From an uncultured Flammeovirgaceae bacterium (GTDB taxonomy: Bacteria; Bacteroidota; Bacteroidia; Cytophagales; Cyclobacteriaceae): a stretch of DNA of 64,000 nucleotides. This document shows, one piece after another, positions 8,595 through 17,859 of this stretch. The notes under the pieces were generated by a model. It did not search any database. It saw only the letters and a program-made list of their open reading frames with translations, and was not told the DNA's origin. The stretch covers positions 124,001 to 188,000 of the forward strand of contig CAKZYA010000057.1 in NCBI GenBank assembly GCA_937883755.1, in the 5' to 3' direction. Both the position numbers and the translations under genes were made by a program. Each line of letters starts with the position of its first letter. The first letter of the stretch is position 1.

Positions 8595-9794
8595 TCAGGG
8601 TGTCTGTTCCTCCATAAACAGTGCTAAAGCATAGATAAAATCTTTTCCGAAGGCCCGGGCTTTTTCGGGGGTAACCACTTCATCGTACACCAAGGCATAA
8701 GGAAACTCCAAGGTAGTGCTCATTAGCATATTTTCATCGGCAAAGGAAGCAGCCCACTTGCTAAATGGCCATCCCTTCTCGTAATTATTCCCGGTATTCC
8801 AAGAAGAGCCGTAGGCCAGGAAGAGATCTTGCATCCGGAGTGGAATATCACTCCGGCTTTCAGCCACCAGGATCTCCGCAAATCGTTTCTGAGCTTTTTC
8901 CACTTTCGGGTTGGCATTTCCCACAATATAAACCCACTCATGTCCCTCTCCTTTTACCCAGGGGTTGTGAAGATCGATGCCTACCCAAGGCAACCCCTCA
9001 GTCCAATCAGGCACTATTTCTCTGAGCGTCTTGGTAGTAGCGTAAATACTTTCTCCCCGATAATCGCGATTATGGTCTCTCGGGAGGCGGTTTTTACCCT
9101 GATCGCCGTTTTCTACTCCATCCTTATCTAAGAAGGGAATAATCATCAGCTCTGACTGGGAAAGTAGTTTCTCCATTTTGGTAGAACCATTTAACAGGGC
9201 ACTCATGATACCCTCCAGTACATAATTACTCATCATTTCGCAGGAATGGGCTCGGGCGAGAATCACCATCTTGCTGGTTGGCTCACGTTCGAAATCACTA
9301 ATGAGTAATTTCTCCACATCCCGTCCTTGGTTAGACTGGCAAAGGGTAGAAATTTCTACCCTTTCGTCCTTCTGATAAGGCTCAATGAACCTCTCAAAGT
9401 TGGCCTGGATGTAAGGTGGTGCCAAGGCAAAACGCGCTGCTTGGTCGGGTTCCGTAAAAGTGAAGCTAAAAAGGTCGTCGTTCAGGTGTTGCTCTCTGGG
9501 TATCCATTGCCACGTCAGGCCGCCATCAGTAGCATAAACCGCACCCATATTAGTTAGTACATTGGGCTTGATTGCTTTAAAGAACCAGGTCTTAGGCTCA
9601 TTGCTAACTGCGCGAAAATACCAGTAAAACCACTCCCCTTCGGTATCTCTCAGGTCGGGCTTGAAGTATACGGTATCTCCTAAAATCTGCTCAACAATCA
9701 CGTTACCCCCAGCAAATTTGGTGTCAATCGCTATTTGAGCTAGTGAGCCATATGAGGTAAGTAATGCTGCGAAAATTACTTTAATTGTTTTCAT
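8595..9794 (-). CDS. M14-family zinc carboxypeptidase with N-terminal CCP-like beta domain
   Basis: Secreted metallocarboxypeptidase, 399 residues, signal peptide ending GSLAQ. The N-terminal part (about 25-135, with WFYWYFRA) resembles the beta-sandwich domain that precedes the catalytic domain in cytosolic-carboxypeptidase-type M14 proteins. Zinc ligands are seen as HSCE (about 182-185, H-x-x-E) and the His in GIDLHNP (about 275); the general-base Glu is in TTLEFPYAL (about 361). The set is complete, so an active carboxypeptidase is expected. Its start overlaps the upstream sulfatase by 14 bases, placing it firmly in the glycan operon. It may trim peptide parts of a proteoglycan-like substrate, but this is inference. 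Confidence 0.85.
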   Translation of the reverse strand: MKTIKVIFAALLTSYGSLAQIAIDTKFAGGNVIVEQILGDTVYFKPDLRDTEGEWFYWYFRAVSNEPKTWFFKAIKPNVLTNMGAVYATDGGLTWQWIPREQHLNDDLFSFTFTEPDQAARFALAPPYIQANFERFIEPYQKDERVEISTLCQSNQGRDVEKLLISDFEREPTSKMVILARAHSCEMMSNYVLEGIMSALLNGSTKMEKLLSQSELMIIPFLDKDGVENGDQGKNRLPRDHNRDYRGESIYATTKTLREIVPDWTEGLPWVGIDLHNPWVKGEGHEWVYIVGNANPKVEKAQKRFAEILVAESRSDIPLRMQDLFLAYGSSWNTGNNYEKGWPFSKWAASFADENMLMSTTLEFPYALVYDEVVTPEKARAFGKDFIYALALFMEEQTP

Positions 9795-11283
9795 TGTTAT
9801 GTATATCAGAATTTTCTCCTACAACCTGCTCTACTTGCTGATGTAGGGATTCTATTTTCTCGGCGTACCGGGCAGCGGACTCCTTTCCGTAGGTAGCAAA
9901 GGCCTCTTCAATAGCTGAAGAATCTGTTCCTAGTCCCTGATCACCGGATTCTTCAATCCATTGGTTCATTACTCCTCGTAAACTATCTAAAACCACTTTA
10001 TAATCAGCATTTTCTACCAAATTTTTAGTCTCAAACGGGTCAAGCTGAGTATCATAGAGTTCTTCGTAGGGTATCGTAGTCACCAGGTTTTGCTGAGCTT
10101 CGGTAAGCTGTCCTTGCTCATGCAGGATATTCAGTAGATGATAGATTGGATGATTGGCTTTACGGTAGGCGGTAGCCGAGCTATTGACCGAAAAATCGCG
10201 ATGGTAGTGCCGGGAGTAACGGTAGCGTAGGGTACGCAGGCTGCGGCTGCGGAAGTTAGTTTCACCAATGCGGTTGGTCGCGCTAAATACAACCTTGCGG
10301 GGTTCGTCCCGGTTGCTTCCGAAAAATACCCGGCCCTGTATATCATCCGGAGGGTTGATACCCAGTAGAGATAGCGTGGTAGCCGTAATATCCAGCGTAC
10401 TTAGTAATTTATCAGAGACTGTGCCTAGCTCATAGCCAGTTGGCATATCCATTCCTTCCGGTATCGAGACGATGAGCGGAACCATCAGTCCTGAATCGTA
10501 GTGGTAATTTTTTCCTCGGGTCATGGGGCGGCCATGATCGGAGAAGAAGAATATGATCGTGTTTTTATCTAAATCGTACTTCTTAAGACTTTCTAATATC
10601 TGCCCTACCTCTTTATCTAGCCTCTCAATGCTAGCGTAGTAATCGGCAAAATCGCGCCGACTAACCGGATGATCGGGATAATAAGGAGGAATAGAAATAC
10701 TATCCAGGGGAAACTGGCCGGGTGTGGCTGGCTCAAAACTGCGGTGGGTCATAGCAGTACTTAGTTGGGCGAAAAAGGGTTGCTCATTTCGGGCAATATC
10801 TTTCCAGTGATAGGTATCAAACTGCTGGTCTACATCGGCCTGAAACATCCAATCGGTTTTACCCCTGCCCGGATCATCCCGGATATTAGCACTTAGGTAA
10901 CCGGCTTCCTGACTTAGTTGGGCAATGGTTTTTATTCCTGGTGGTAAAGCCGGTTTCAAATTTTCGAGATAGCGCATATGATAAGCCCCGATAGTCGTCT
11001 GATACATGCCGGTGGCTAAAGCGGTTCGGCTAGGGGAGCAAACCGGAGCGGTGGCGAATACATTGGTAAATCGTATACCGCGACGAGCCAGCGCGTCTAG
11101 GTTCAGAGTTTCTACCAATGTATTACCGTAACAGTTCAAATCAGGAGATAGATCTTCGGCAATGATCCAGAGAACGTTGGGTCGTGAAACCTTATCAGAC
11201 TGAGCTAATACGGAGTAGACACAGTAGGAGATTAACCACAGAGTGATAGCTAACACGGAAAGAAGTTTTTCTGCCAATATCAT
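9781..11283 (-). CDS. S1-family sulfatase (heparan-N-sulfatase-like)
   Basis: Secreted sulfatase of 500 residues with an N-terminal signal/anchor. PNVLWIIAEDLSPDLNCYG carries the first metal-binding acids and VCSPSRTALATG (Cys about 81) the formylglycine motif C-x-P-x-R. GAYHMRY and IFFFSDHGRPM with the catalytic H/K pair (TRGKNYHYDSG) are as in N-sulfoglucosamine-type sulfatases. All active-site motifs are intact. A formylglycine-generating enzyme is required but is not in this window. The gene overlaps the M14 peptidase and follows a second sulfatase by 95 bases. Substrate is unknown, probably a sulfated sugar residue of the glycan processed by this operon. Confidence 0.9.
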   Translation of the reverse strand: MILAEKLLSVLAITLWLISYCVYSVLAQSDKVSRPNVLWIIAEDLSPDLNCYGNTLVETLNLDALARRGIRFTNVFATAPVCSPSRTALATGMYQTTIGAYHMRYLENLKPALPPGIKTIAQLSQEAGYLSANIRDDPGRGKTDWMFQADVDQQFDTYHWKDIARNEQPFFAQLSTAMTHRSFEPATPGQFPLDSISIPPYYPDHPVSRRDFADYYASIERLDKEVGQILESLKKYDLDKNTIIFFFSDHGRPMTRGKNYHYDSGLMVPLIVSIPEGMDMPTGYELGTVSDKLLSTLDITATTLSLLGINPPDDIQGRVFFGSNRDEPRKVVFSATNRIGETNFRSRSLRTLRYRYSRHYHRDFSVNSSATAYRKANHPIYHLLNILHEQGQLTEAQQNLVTTIPYEELYDTQLDPFETKNLVENADYKVVLDSLRGVMNQWIEESGDQGLGTDSSAIEEAFATYGKESAARYAEKIESLHQQVEQVVGENSDIHNNENN

Positions 11284-11378
11284 AACTACTACAAAAGATG
11301 AAATAACATAAGCTCACTAAATGCACTGCTCGGACTCCTTGCCAATAATATGAGCATCAATTGATTTGTGTTGTTTAT

Positions 11379-12779
11379 CTAATTCGACTCATATTCACCT
11401 CCGTAAGGAAATCCTTTAGTATCTGTTCTATCCTCTTCAAAAACTCGATTCATCTGTTCTACAATTTCCGGATGCTCGGCAGCAATGTTGTTCGTTTCCG
11501 AAATGTCTTCTTCCAGATGATATAGTTCAGTAGGCAAGTCGGTGCCGTACCGCACCCCCTTGTAAGGGCCGATCCGTACCGACTGTCGAAATCCTTCTTT
11601 ACCTGCTTTGAAGAACTCCCAGTTCATATACTCGCGCTCTTCTGACTGTTCGCCAGCCAACACCGGAAGTATAGAAACACCGGTAGATTGCCCAGGAACG
11701 GCCACATCAGCTATTTCGGCCAACGTGGGCATAAAGTCTTGAAACCCAGCAATATCATCGCTGACCGAACCTGCTTCAATATATCCCGGCCAAGCCGCAA
11801 TCATAGGTACCCGTACCCCACCTTCGTAAAGGTCTCTTTTGTACCCCCGAAGCGTTCCATTACTATTAAAGTATTCGTGATCGTGGTTATCTCCTTCGTG
11901 GTGGGGACCATTATCACTGCTGAATAGTATTAAGGTGTTTTCTAGCTTACCCATCTGGCGAAGTTTTTGGAGCAGACGACCTATCTGCTGATCTAATAGC
12001 GTAATTTTGGCCGCATGCAATCGCTCCTGAGGCGGCCAGCCTTGATCCGAGTATAAATCTTGATTACCAATGTCCCACTCGTGGCCGTGGGGAGCTCGGT
12101 AAGACATAAACAGAAAGAAAGGCTTATCATCAGCTAACTGATTATCCAAATATTCGAGGGCAAGCTCAGTACGAAACTCATCGTGACTATTCCACTGAGT
12201 ATAATCAAAATTGATGGAATCCCGCATTCCGTTGATGTATTCCATCGGGCCGTCAAAATTACGCTGGCCCCCTGTCCACTGTTCTTGCACCGCGTACTGA
12301 AAACCGCGATTGAAAGCCCAGGTACTCAAGTCGTCGGGATGATCTAAATGCCACTTGCCAATAAAAGCGGTTTGATAACCAGCATCGCTGAGTAGTTCAG
12401 CCAAAGTAATCTCTTCTTTTTTTAGTGCAATCCGCTGCCATTGGCCATCTTCTAATAAACCCTTGTTTCCCCGGATACTGCTGTAGGAAGATTTTATACC
12501 GGTCATTAATACTGCTCTTGAAGGAGAACAAACCGGGCTGCCCGCATAAAAATTGGTAAACCGCATGCCCACTTGAGCCAGACTATCCAGCACTGGGGTC
12601 TGAATGATCTTTTGTCCGTAAGAACCTAACTCACCGTATCCTAAATCATCTGCAAGTAAAAAGAGAATGTTAGACTTTTGCCGTTCTAATGGCTGGTTAC
12701 CCTCCTCCTGAGTATTAGCCGTTGTATTGCAAGACAAACTAATCGTGGTAAGTAGTATAATAAGAGTCGTTCTGTTCAT
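11379..12779 (-). CDS. S1-family sulfatase (arylsulfatase-like) lipoprotein
   Basis: Sulfatase of 466 residues with lipobox SLSC (Cys17), so probably anchored in the outer membrane or periplasm. NILFLLADDLGYGELGSYG supplies the metal-binding acids, VCSPSRAVLMTG (Cys about 83) the formylglycine site, AFIGKWHLDHP the K/H pair, and ILFSSDNGPHHEG the distal metal ligands. All are intact. It sits 41 bases downstream of the GH9-like gene and upstream of a second sulfatase in the same operon. The two differ markedly, suggesting different sulfate positions on one glycan. Subfamily assignment would need SulfAtlas comparison. Confidence 0.9.
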   Translation of the reverse strand: MNRTTLIILLTTISLSCNTTANTQEEGNQPLERQKSNILFLLADDLGYGELGSYGQKIIQTPVLDSLAQVGMRFTNFYAGSPVCSPSRAVLMTGIKSSYSSIRGNKGLLEDGQWQRIALKKEEITLAELLSDAGYQTAFIGKWHLDHPDDLSTWAFNRGFQYAVQEQWTGGQRNFDGPMEYINGMRDSINFDYTQWNSHDEFRTELALEYLDNQLADDKPFFLFMSYRAPHGHEWDIGNQDLYSDQGWPPQERLHAAKITLLDQQIGRLLQKLRQMGKLENTLILFSSDNGPHHEGDNHDHEYFNSNGTLRGYKRDLYEGGVRVPMIAAWPGYIEAGSVSDDIAGFQDFMPTLAEIADVAVPGQSTGVSILPVLAGEQSEEREYMNWEFFKAGKEGFRQSVRIGPYKGVRYGTDLPTELYHLEEDISETNNIAAEHPEIVEQMNRVFEEDRTDTKGFPYGGEYESN

Positions 12780-12820
12780 ACCCGCTAATTTAGACCAAAT
12801 TGCTGTTCTGCCACTATATT

Positions 12821-15115
12821 TTACTTAACCTTGATTTTACCCATTTTTTCGTGCCACGCATGTCCGTAGCTTATCTTTAATTGTCCCTTCGGGATCTGTT
12901 CCCCTATCGAAAAAGTAGCCCGAAACTTATTGGACATACCGGATACTTCAGTTACTTGAAGTGGTATTAATTCATCGTTCCAGCGTAATGTTACGGTAGC
13001 CTGCTCAACCTCTTTCGGATCAAAATTTAGCGGTGCTGTCAATTCTATCCCAATCACATCACCTGTTTTGGTCTGGTTGATCTCCGAAGAAAACTGATCG
13101 TCGTAAATTTTCACCGAGGTACTATTGCTGCTCAGATAGGCCAGCCCTATATTCCAGGCGGTATTGAAGGTTACCCAGCCTTCGGTATGACCCGGGTCAC
13201 CCGCCTCGGGATGGTAAGGATAGGTAGTTTCTTTGGGGGAACCATCGAGCACTCCCCGGGCGGTTTGTAAAATACCAGCTCCACCCTGCCACTCTTTGTA
13301 CCAACCCAGTTCTACCCCGGCAAAGTCGGTAGTGGCATCAAAGCCAAAGTGCCTTCCGGCAGGGTTGCGCCCGAATATATGGTCTACGTAGGCAATGGCC
13401 AATTCTTCCAATCGCTGCTGTTTCTGGCTATCATTCACGTAAGGGATTGCTGCCAGAGCCGGAGCGGGAAACCCGGCAATATTTCCCACCTCGTTAAACC
13501 CGGTCTTAGAATCAAAACGAGGATCGTTTTCGGGGCGAATTGACGGGATAATCCACTTTTCGTCGGAGTAGCGACGGTAGTCCCAGAGGTTGTCTGAGCG
13601 GCGGATCATCTCATCAGCCCAGGCCGATATTTTTTCGTCAATACCTTTGGGAGCTTGTCGAGGATAGTTCTTCTGAAAATAGGCTAATGAGGCAACCGTA
13701 ACATGTTCACCCTGCCGTTGCCCTTTAGTGGTGCGGGGATTAGTCCAATCCAGATTATTAATCAACCACTGGGTTTGATCGTAGGCGGCCTGAAAGTACT
13801 TATCTGCATCATCGCGCCCTTCTCGTTGGGCTACTTCGTACATCATCAGGTTGGGAATAATACTATGACCTGGAGGAAATTGCCCTTTACCGGTTCCAAT
13901 GAAATTGTATGCCTGAAACAGGTTGCCCGTATGCTCAATATCGTGCCACTGCCAGCGATTGATGGCCTCATTCCCCCAGATACCAAATAGATAGTCACGC
14001 GTTTCGTTGTATACCGATCGGGGAATGTATTCTTCCAGGTAGGGATAGGCGTAAAGAAAATAAGCTAGCTGTTCCTTGAGCAAGGTGTGATTTACCTCTC
14101 CACGCAAATAAATATCCACCGCCCAGTAAATGAGTCGGATGATCTCGGGAGTATTATCCGGCAGTTCTTCTCGCACTCCGAGATATAAACCTTGCACTGG
14201 CATGCGCTCGGTAGAGAAGGCTGCGGGGTTGGCGAAGTATAGGTTCAGAAGCGACGGAATCTCAAAAGAAAACTGATGACTATCGCGCCAGGCTACACCC
14301 AGATTGGGGCAGTCGGCACTACTATCAGTAGGCGAATAGTTTTGAGAATCGCCAAACCAGCAGCGAACATCTACCATGAAATCAATAGCAGGCTGATAAG
14401 CCACCTGTTCAATCAAGCCCGGACTTACCCAAAAGGGTACCGAACGACCGATATGCTCTATACCTTCTACCACAATCTGATAGGTGCCCCAGGTTTCGGG
14501 ACGAAAATCGGTAAAGTCTCCAACGTTTTTCTGAATACTTCCCTCAAACCGCGAAACCCCGTCTTCGACATTTACCACCCGGAACGGGGTGCCATCAGGA
14601 GCCAGTGGAGCTGTAAAGCGTTTAGGTCGGTTCAGGTCGTATCCCACCTGGTTTACTAGCACTGGTTGGGAGTCATGAGCGAAAATCTGTACTTCGTAGA
14701 TGCGTAACTGCTGGCCATCAATACTTCGTAGCCGCAGTTTATTAGTCTTCACCTGTTCAAAGGCAATGACCGGATTATCAACAGGCAGATGTCCCACCTG
14801 TTGCCACTGCTCATTCACCCAGGCTTCAGCTACCAGACTGTCAGCTCCTTTTACTAAAGGCAGCACAATCTGGTCAACGGTGTGCGCTTCATCCAGGGAA
14901 ATTTCCAGCCAGTGGCTTCCTACCATACCTGCCGACTGCCAGTAGCTTTCAGGACTACCGTCCACCGCCGCTGCCGCAGGCTCTTCTTCAGATGAAGCCT
15001 TTACAGTCTGGTGTAGGGCTAGATTAGTGGCTCTTATTTGGCTGGCGAAGACCATCTTCGCCGAACCAAAAAGTATTAGAAAAGGAATTAGAAAAGTAGT
15101 TGGTTGCTTGAGCAT
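12821..15115 (-). CDS. GH9-like (alpha/alpha)6 protein with N-terminal discoidin and cellulase Ig-like domains
   Basis: Secreted 764-residue protein with a signal peptide, an F5/8 type C (discoidin) carbohydrate-binding domain (about 28-150, from NLALHQTVKASSEEEP), a cellulase N-terminal Ig-like domain (about 152-235, beginning VLVNQVGYDLNRPKRF) and a GH9-type helical barrel. Aligned by eye with the GH9 enzyme at 41052, the base motif DAGDWDGY is replaced by GVAWRDSHQF, losing both Asp residues of D-A-G-D. The C-terminal acid region survives as HTEGWVTFN (E-x-x-x-x-x-N). It is therefore either a non-hydrolysing relative or an enzyme with a different mechanism. A beta-rich tail follows from about residue 670. 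It is the fourth gene of the operon. Confidence 0.78.
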   Translation of the reverse strand: MLKQPTTFLIPFLILFGSAKMVFASQIRATNLALHQTVKASSEEEPAAAAVDGSPESYWQSAGMVGSHWLEISLDEAHTVDQIVLPLVKGADSLVAEAWVNEQWQQVGHLPVDNPVIAFEQVKTNKLRLRSIDGQQLRIYEVQIFAHDSQPVLVNQVGYDLNRPKRFTAPLAPDGTPFRVVNVEDGVSRFEGSIQKNVGDFTDFRPETWGTYQIVVEGIEHIGRSVPFWVSPGLIEQVAYQPAIDFMVDVRCWFGDSQNYSPTDSSADCPNLGVAWRDSHQFSFEIPSLLNLYFANPAAFSTERMPVQGLYLGVREELPDNTPEIIRLIYWAVDIYLRGEVNHTLLKEQLAYFLYAYPYLEEYIPRSVYNETRDYLFGIWGNEAINRWQWHDIEHTGNLFQAYNFIGTGKGQFPPGHSIIPNLMMYEVAQREGRDDADKYFQAAYDQTQWLINNLDWTNPRTTKGQRQGEHVTVASLAYFQKNYPRQAPKGIDEKISAWADEMIRRSDNLWDYRRYSDEKWIIPSIRPENDPRFDSKTGFNEVGNIAGFPAPALAAIPYVNDSQKQQRLEELAIAYVDHIFGRNPAGRHFGFDATTDFAGVELGWYKEWQGGAGILQTARGVLDGSPKETTYPYHPEAGDPGHTEGWVTFNTAWNIGLAYLSSNSTSVKIYDDQFSSEINQTKTGDVIGIELTAPLNFDPKEVEQATVTLRWNDELIPLQVTEVSGMSNKFRATFSIGEQIPKGQLKISYGHAWHEKMGKIKVK

Positions 15116-15254
15116 TGTTGATTTTAGCTAGAAGTTAGGGTTTTATTTCAAGACTTCGTTTACGTTGATATCCTTTTGAGGAATAGGGTTTAGGCAATTG
15201 GATTAATTTTTTGAATGAGTAGCAGGGAAAGGTATCAAGAGACAAGTGTTTCAC

Positions 15255-17852
15255 TTAGCTGGTTTGCTGCTGGCACTTGATAATTCTTATTCCTGCTCCG
15301 AGTATACTTAGGTTGATCTTTTTCTTATTCTCTACTATCGGATTGAACGTTTTGGCCTCATCATCCCAGACTGAAGATGTCCAGTTGTTGCTCTCCAGAA
15401 TATCTTGCAGATTTAACTGAAGTGACAGATCAGTCGCCTCGGTATCGTTTTGCAAAAGGATAAGGTAACAACTTGTATTATCAGTACTCTTAGCCATGAG
15501 CAAGTCAGTAGAGGGGGGTAATCCCTGAACAGTTTTCGGGTGAAAGATTAGCGATACACTATCATTGCCGATAGTGCCCTGGGTAAATCCATAGGGCTTG
15601 TGAGGACCTACTTTGGCCGTCATGAAGCCTGCCGGAAAATGAACTAACCCATCACTCCGATAGCTGGCTTCCGCCATCAGATAATCCATGATCCAACCTA
15701 CCTGCCACCAGGCGTGATGCGGAAAGTTCCCAGCTCCCTGATCCATTCTTACCCAGTAATAGGAGGCCACCCCTGTTTCGGGATTCACGAATGCATCCCG
15801 CCCCCAGGTAGCTGTCCGGGCTAAATCAGCAAAGAATCTGTTGCCGGTCAACTGGGCAACCCTGACAAACATGCCGACATGAGAAGAAAGTAGAATAGGA
15901 CCATGCGAGGCTGCTGAACCGATACTGCCCCCGTGCTCGAAACCCAGCCCGGCCTGAGTGTATTGCCAACCTTTCAGGTTTCTTCCTCTTATTGTCCGGG
16001 TTTCTGTTGAGGCTATAGGATGACTATAGATGGCAGAGACATACATCTTTGCGGTTTTTATGCCCGCCTCCCGGTATTTCTCTTCCTCAGTAAGTTCCCA
16101 CAGATCAAGTAAGGCCTGGGCAGTTTGGGCGGTTGCAAAGTCATTGACAAACCGTAGATCACCACAAACACCCAAAAAATGTCCTTTATTAATGCTGTTT
16201 TCAATAATCCAGTCGGCACCTTTCTTAGCTGCCTCAAGATATTTTTCTTCACCTAACGTTTGGTAGGCTATCATAAGCCCGTAAAAGGTAGGCCTGAGAT
16301 CTTGCAGATCGGTGTACACTGGGTTTAAAGATTGATGATCGTAACCTATCACCCAACTACCATCTTCCTGTTGCCATTTCAACAATCGTTCGGCTCCTTG
16401 CTGAACAGCTTTTCTAACTTCTACGTCATCAGGGTCAAAAAGCAGAATATTACTTAGGTCTGCCAGTGTGTAATAGGTTACCCCGATGGGTTCAATATGG
16501 CTACCCCATTCCTCTACCCATCGCTGCCTCTTGCTCAGGTAATACTGCCCCCGGGCCGCTCCCTGAAAAAAGTCTGCATCCGGTTCTTGCTGTAATAGCT
16601 TGAAGTTGCGTACCAGTGGTAACCGATCTGCGATTAGCTCTTTGTTATTAGTAATTTTTGCCATCATCCACATAGCTCCAATATCTGAGTTCTTAGTGGC
16701 ATCGCCTTCTGCTCCTACTACTTTTCCCATGTATGACTGAGCTCCTAGCGGCTGGTTTTGAAAAGACATCTTTTGCCAAAAGGATGTCTGATCACTAAGG
16801 GAATATTGTAAAAGGCGCTGTATTCGAGTGGTCAGTGATTGTGTATTTTCTTTTAGAGCGAGACGCTTGCTGATTTCATATACGCTGTCCATAGCCAGCC
16901 TCAAGGCGGGGAACCATCCATCGGATCCTAAGTGATAAATAAACGTAGCCGAGAGACTGTCACCTACCTCTAGTTGCGCATCAGGGTGGTCTAGTAAAGG
17001 AATGTAGGCAGTAGGGCTTAGTTCACCTTGTCGGTTACGGTGAGAGAACCCAGTGCGAGAATCTCGGTGTGAATGCTTATCACCATCATTTGCCCAAAGG
17101 CGGCGGGTTTGACCAGGTGCGGCTATAACACTTAAGGTGTTTTTATTATTATCTTCAAGAATAGCAGTGGGCGTAGTGACCGTGCGGTCTTGGGCAACAT
17201 ACGGAATATCAGGTAGACCCTGTCCGTAAGCTACCGATTGAACCAGATTGAGTTGAACATCTTTGCCCTGAAAGTACCCGGGCACAATTCCCCATTCTAA
17301 CTCCGGTAAAGGCAACGTGGATACCGTGGGCGAAGCCAGCGAGAACCATCCTGCTTGCTTGGCAAGCAGCTTTATTCTGACATGAATAGTTTCCAGAGCA
17401 TTATCTGCCCACCAGCTTGCTTCAAGGTGAGCTTTATCGGTTTGCTGCCAAAACTTGATGGTGTCACCTTTTTCTTGCACATCGGTAGGAAAGAAAACGA
17501 CAGCTTCGCCGGCAGTATTCAGTGATACCGGACTTATAGCCCTTTCCCAGGTTCTGGGGATGTAGGTATAAATCTCTTCAGGAAATGCAGTGCCTTTGTT
17601 GGTATAAATAGTGGTATCGTTAGTTCGGGCAGGGCGCTCTTTTGCGTACAAGAATGTGTAGCTACCCAATGCACGACCAAAGCTTTGCCAATCGTCTTTT
17701 CCTGATTTTAGTGATACCTCAGAGAGTTGCCAACCACTTTCAGACTCCTCCCATTGCAAGTTCATATTTTTGGTAACCAGTGAGGGGCCTCTGTCGCAAG
17801 CGATCGTTACGACCAAAAGAATAACTAGTATAACAGTTTGTCGCAGGTTCAT
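15255..17852 (-). CDS. Large lipoprotein with predicted helical-barrel (glycosidase-like) region, function unknown
   Basis: I do not recognise a named family. The ATG at 17852 is preferred to 17951 because it gives a clean lipoprotein signal (lipobox TIAC, Cys19) and avoids overlapping the upstream gene; the protein is then about 865 residues. The first third is beta-rich; the middle (about 340-760) has repeated helical hairpins with aromatic and acidic turns (LKWQQEDGSWVIGYDH, GADWIIENS, DFATAQTAQALLDLWELT), typical of six-hairpin glycosidase and lyase barrels; a short beta-rich tail follows. The gene lies 7 bases after the FAD oxidoreductase and precedes the GH9-like gene, so a glycan-processing role is likely but inferred only from fold impression and context. 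Confidence 0.7.
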   Translation of the reverse strand: MNLRQTVILVILLVVTIACDRGPSLVTKNMNLQWEESESGWQLSEVSLKSGKDDWQSFGRALGSYTFLYAKERPARTNDTTIYTNKGTAFPEEIYTYIPRTWERAISPVSLNTAGEAVVFFPTDVQEKGDTIKFWQQTDKAHLEASWWADNALETIHVRIKLLAKQAGWFSLASPTVSTLPLPELEWGIVPGYFQGKDVQLNLVQSVAYGQGLPDIPYVAQDRTVTTPTAILEDNNKNTLSVIAAPGQTRRLWANDGDKHSHRDSRTGFSHRNRQGELSPTAYIPLLDHPDAQLEVGDSLSATFIYHLGSDGWFPALRLAMDSVYEISKRLALKENTQSLTTRIQRLLQYSLSDQTSFWQKMSFQNQPLGAQSYMGKVVGAEGDATKNSDIGAMWMMAKITNNKELIADRLPLVRNFKLLQQEPDADFFQGAARGQYYLSKRQRWVEEWGSHIEPIGVTYYTLADLSNILLFDPDDVEVRKAVQQGAERLLKWQQEDGSWVIGYDHQSLNPVYTDLQDLRPTFYGLMIAYQTLGEEKYLEAAKKGADWIIENSINKGHFLGVCGDLRFVNDFATAQTAQALLDLWELTEEEKYREAGIKTAKMYVSAIYSHPIASTETRTIRGRNLKGWQYTQAGLGFEHGGSIGSAASHGPILLSSHVGMFVRVAQLTGNRFFADLARTATWGRDAFVNPETGVASYYWVRMDQGAGNFPHHAWWQVGWIMDYLMAEASYRSDGLVHFPAGFMTAKVGPHKPYGFTQGTIGNDSVSLIFHPKTVQGLPPSTDLLMAKSTDNTSCYLILLQNDTEATDLSLQLNLQDILESNNWTSSVWDDEAKTFNPIVENKKKINLSILGAGIRIIKCQQQTS

Positions 17853-17859
17853 TGTGGTG

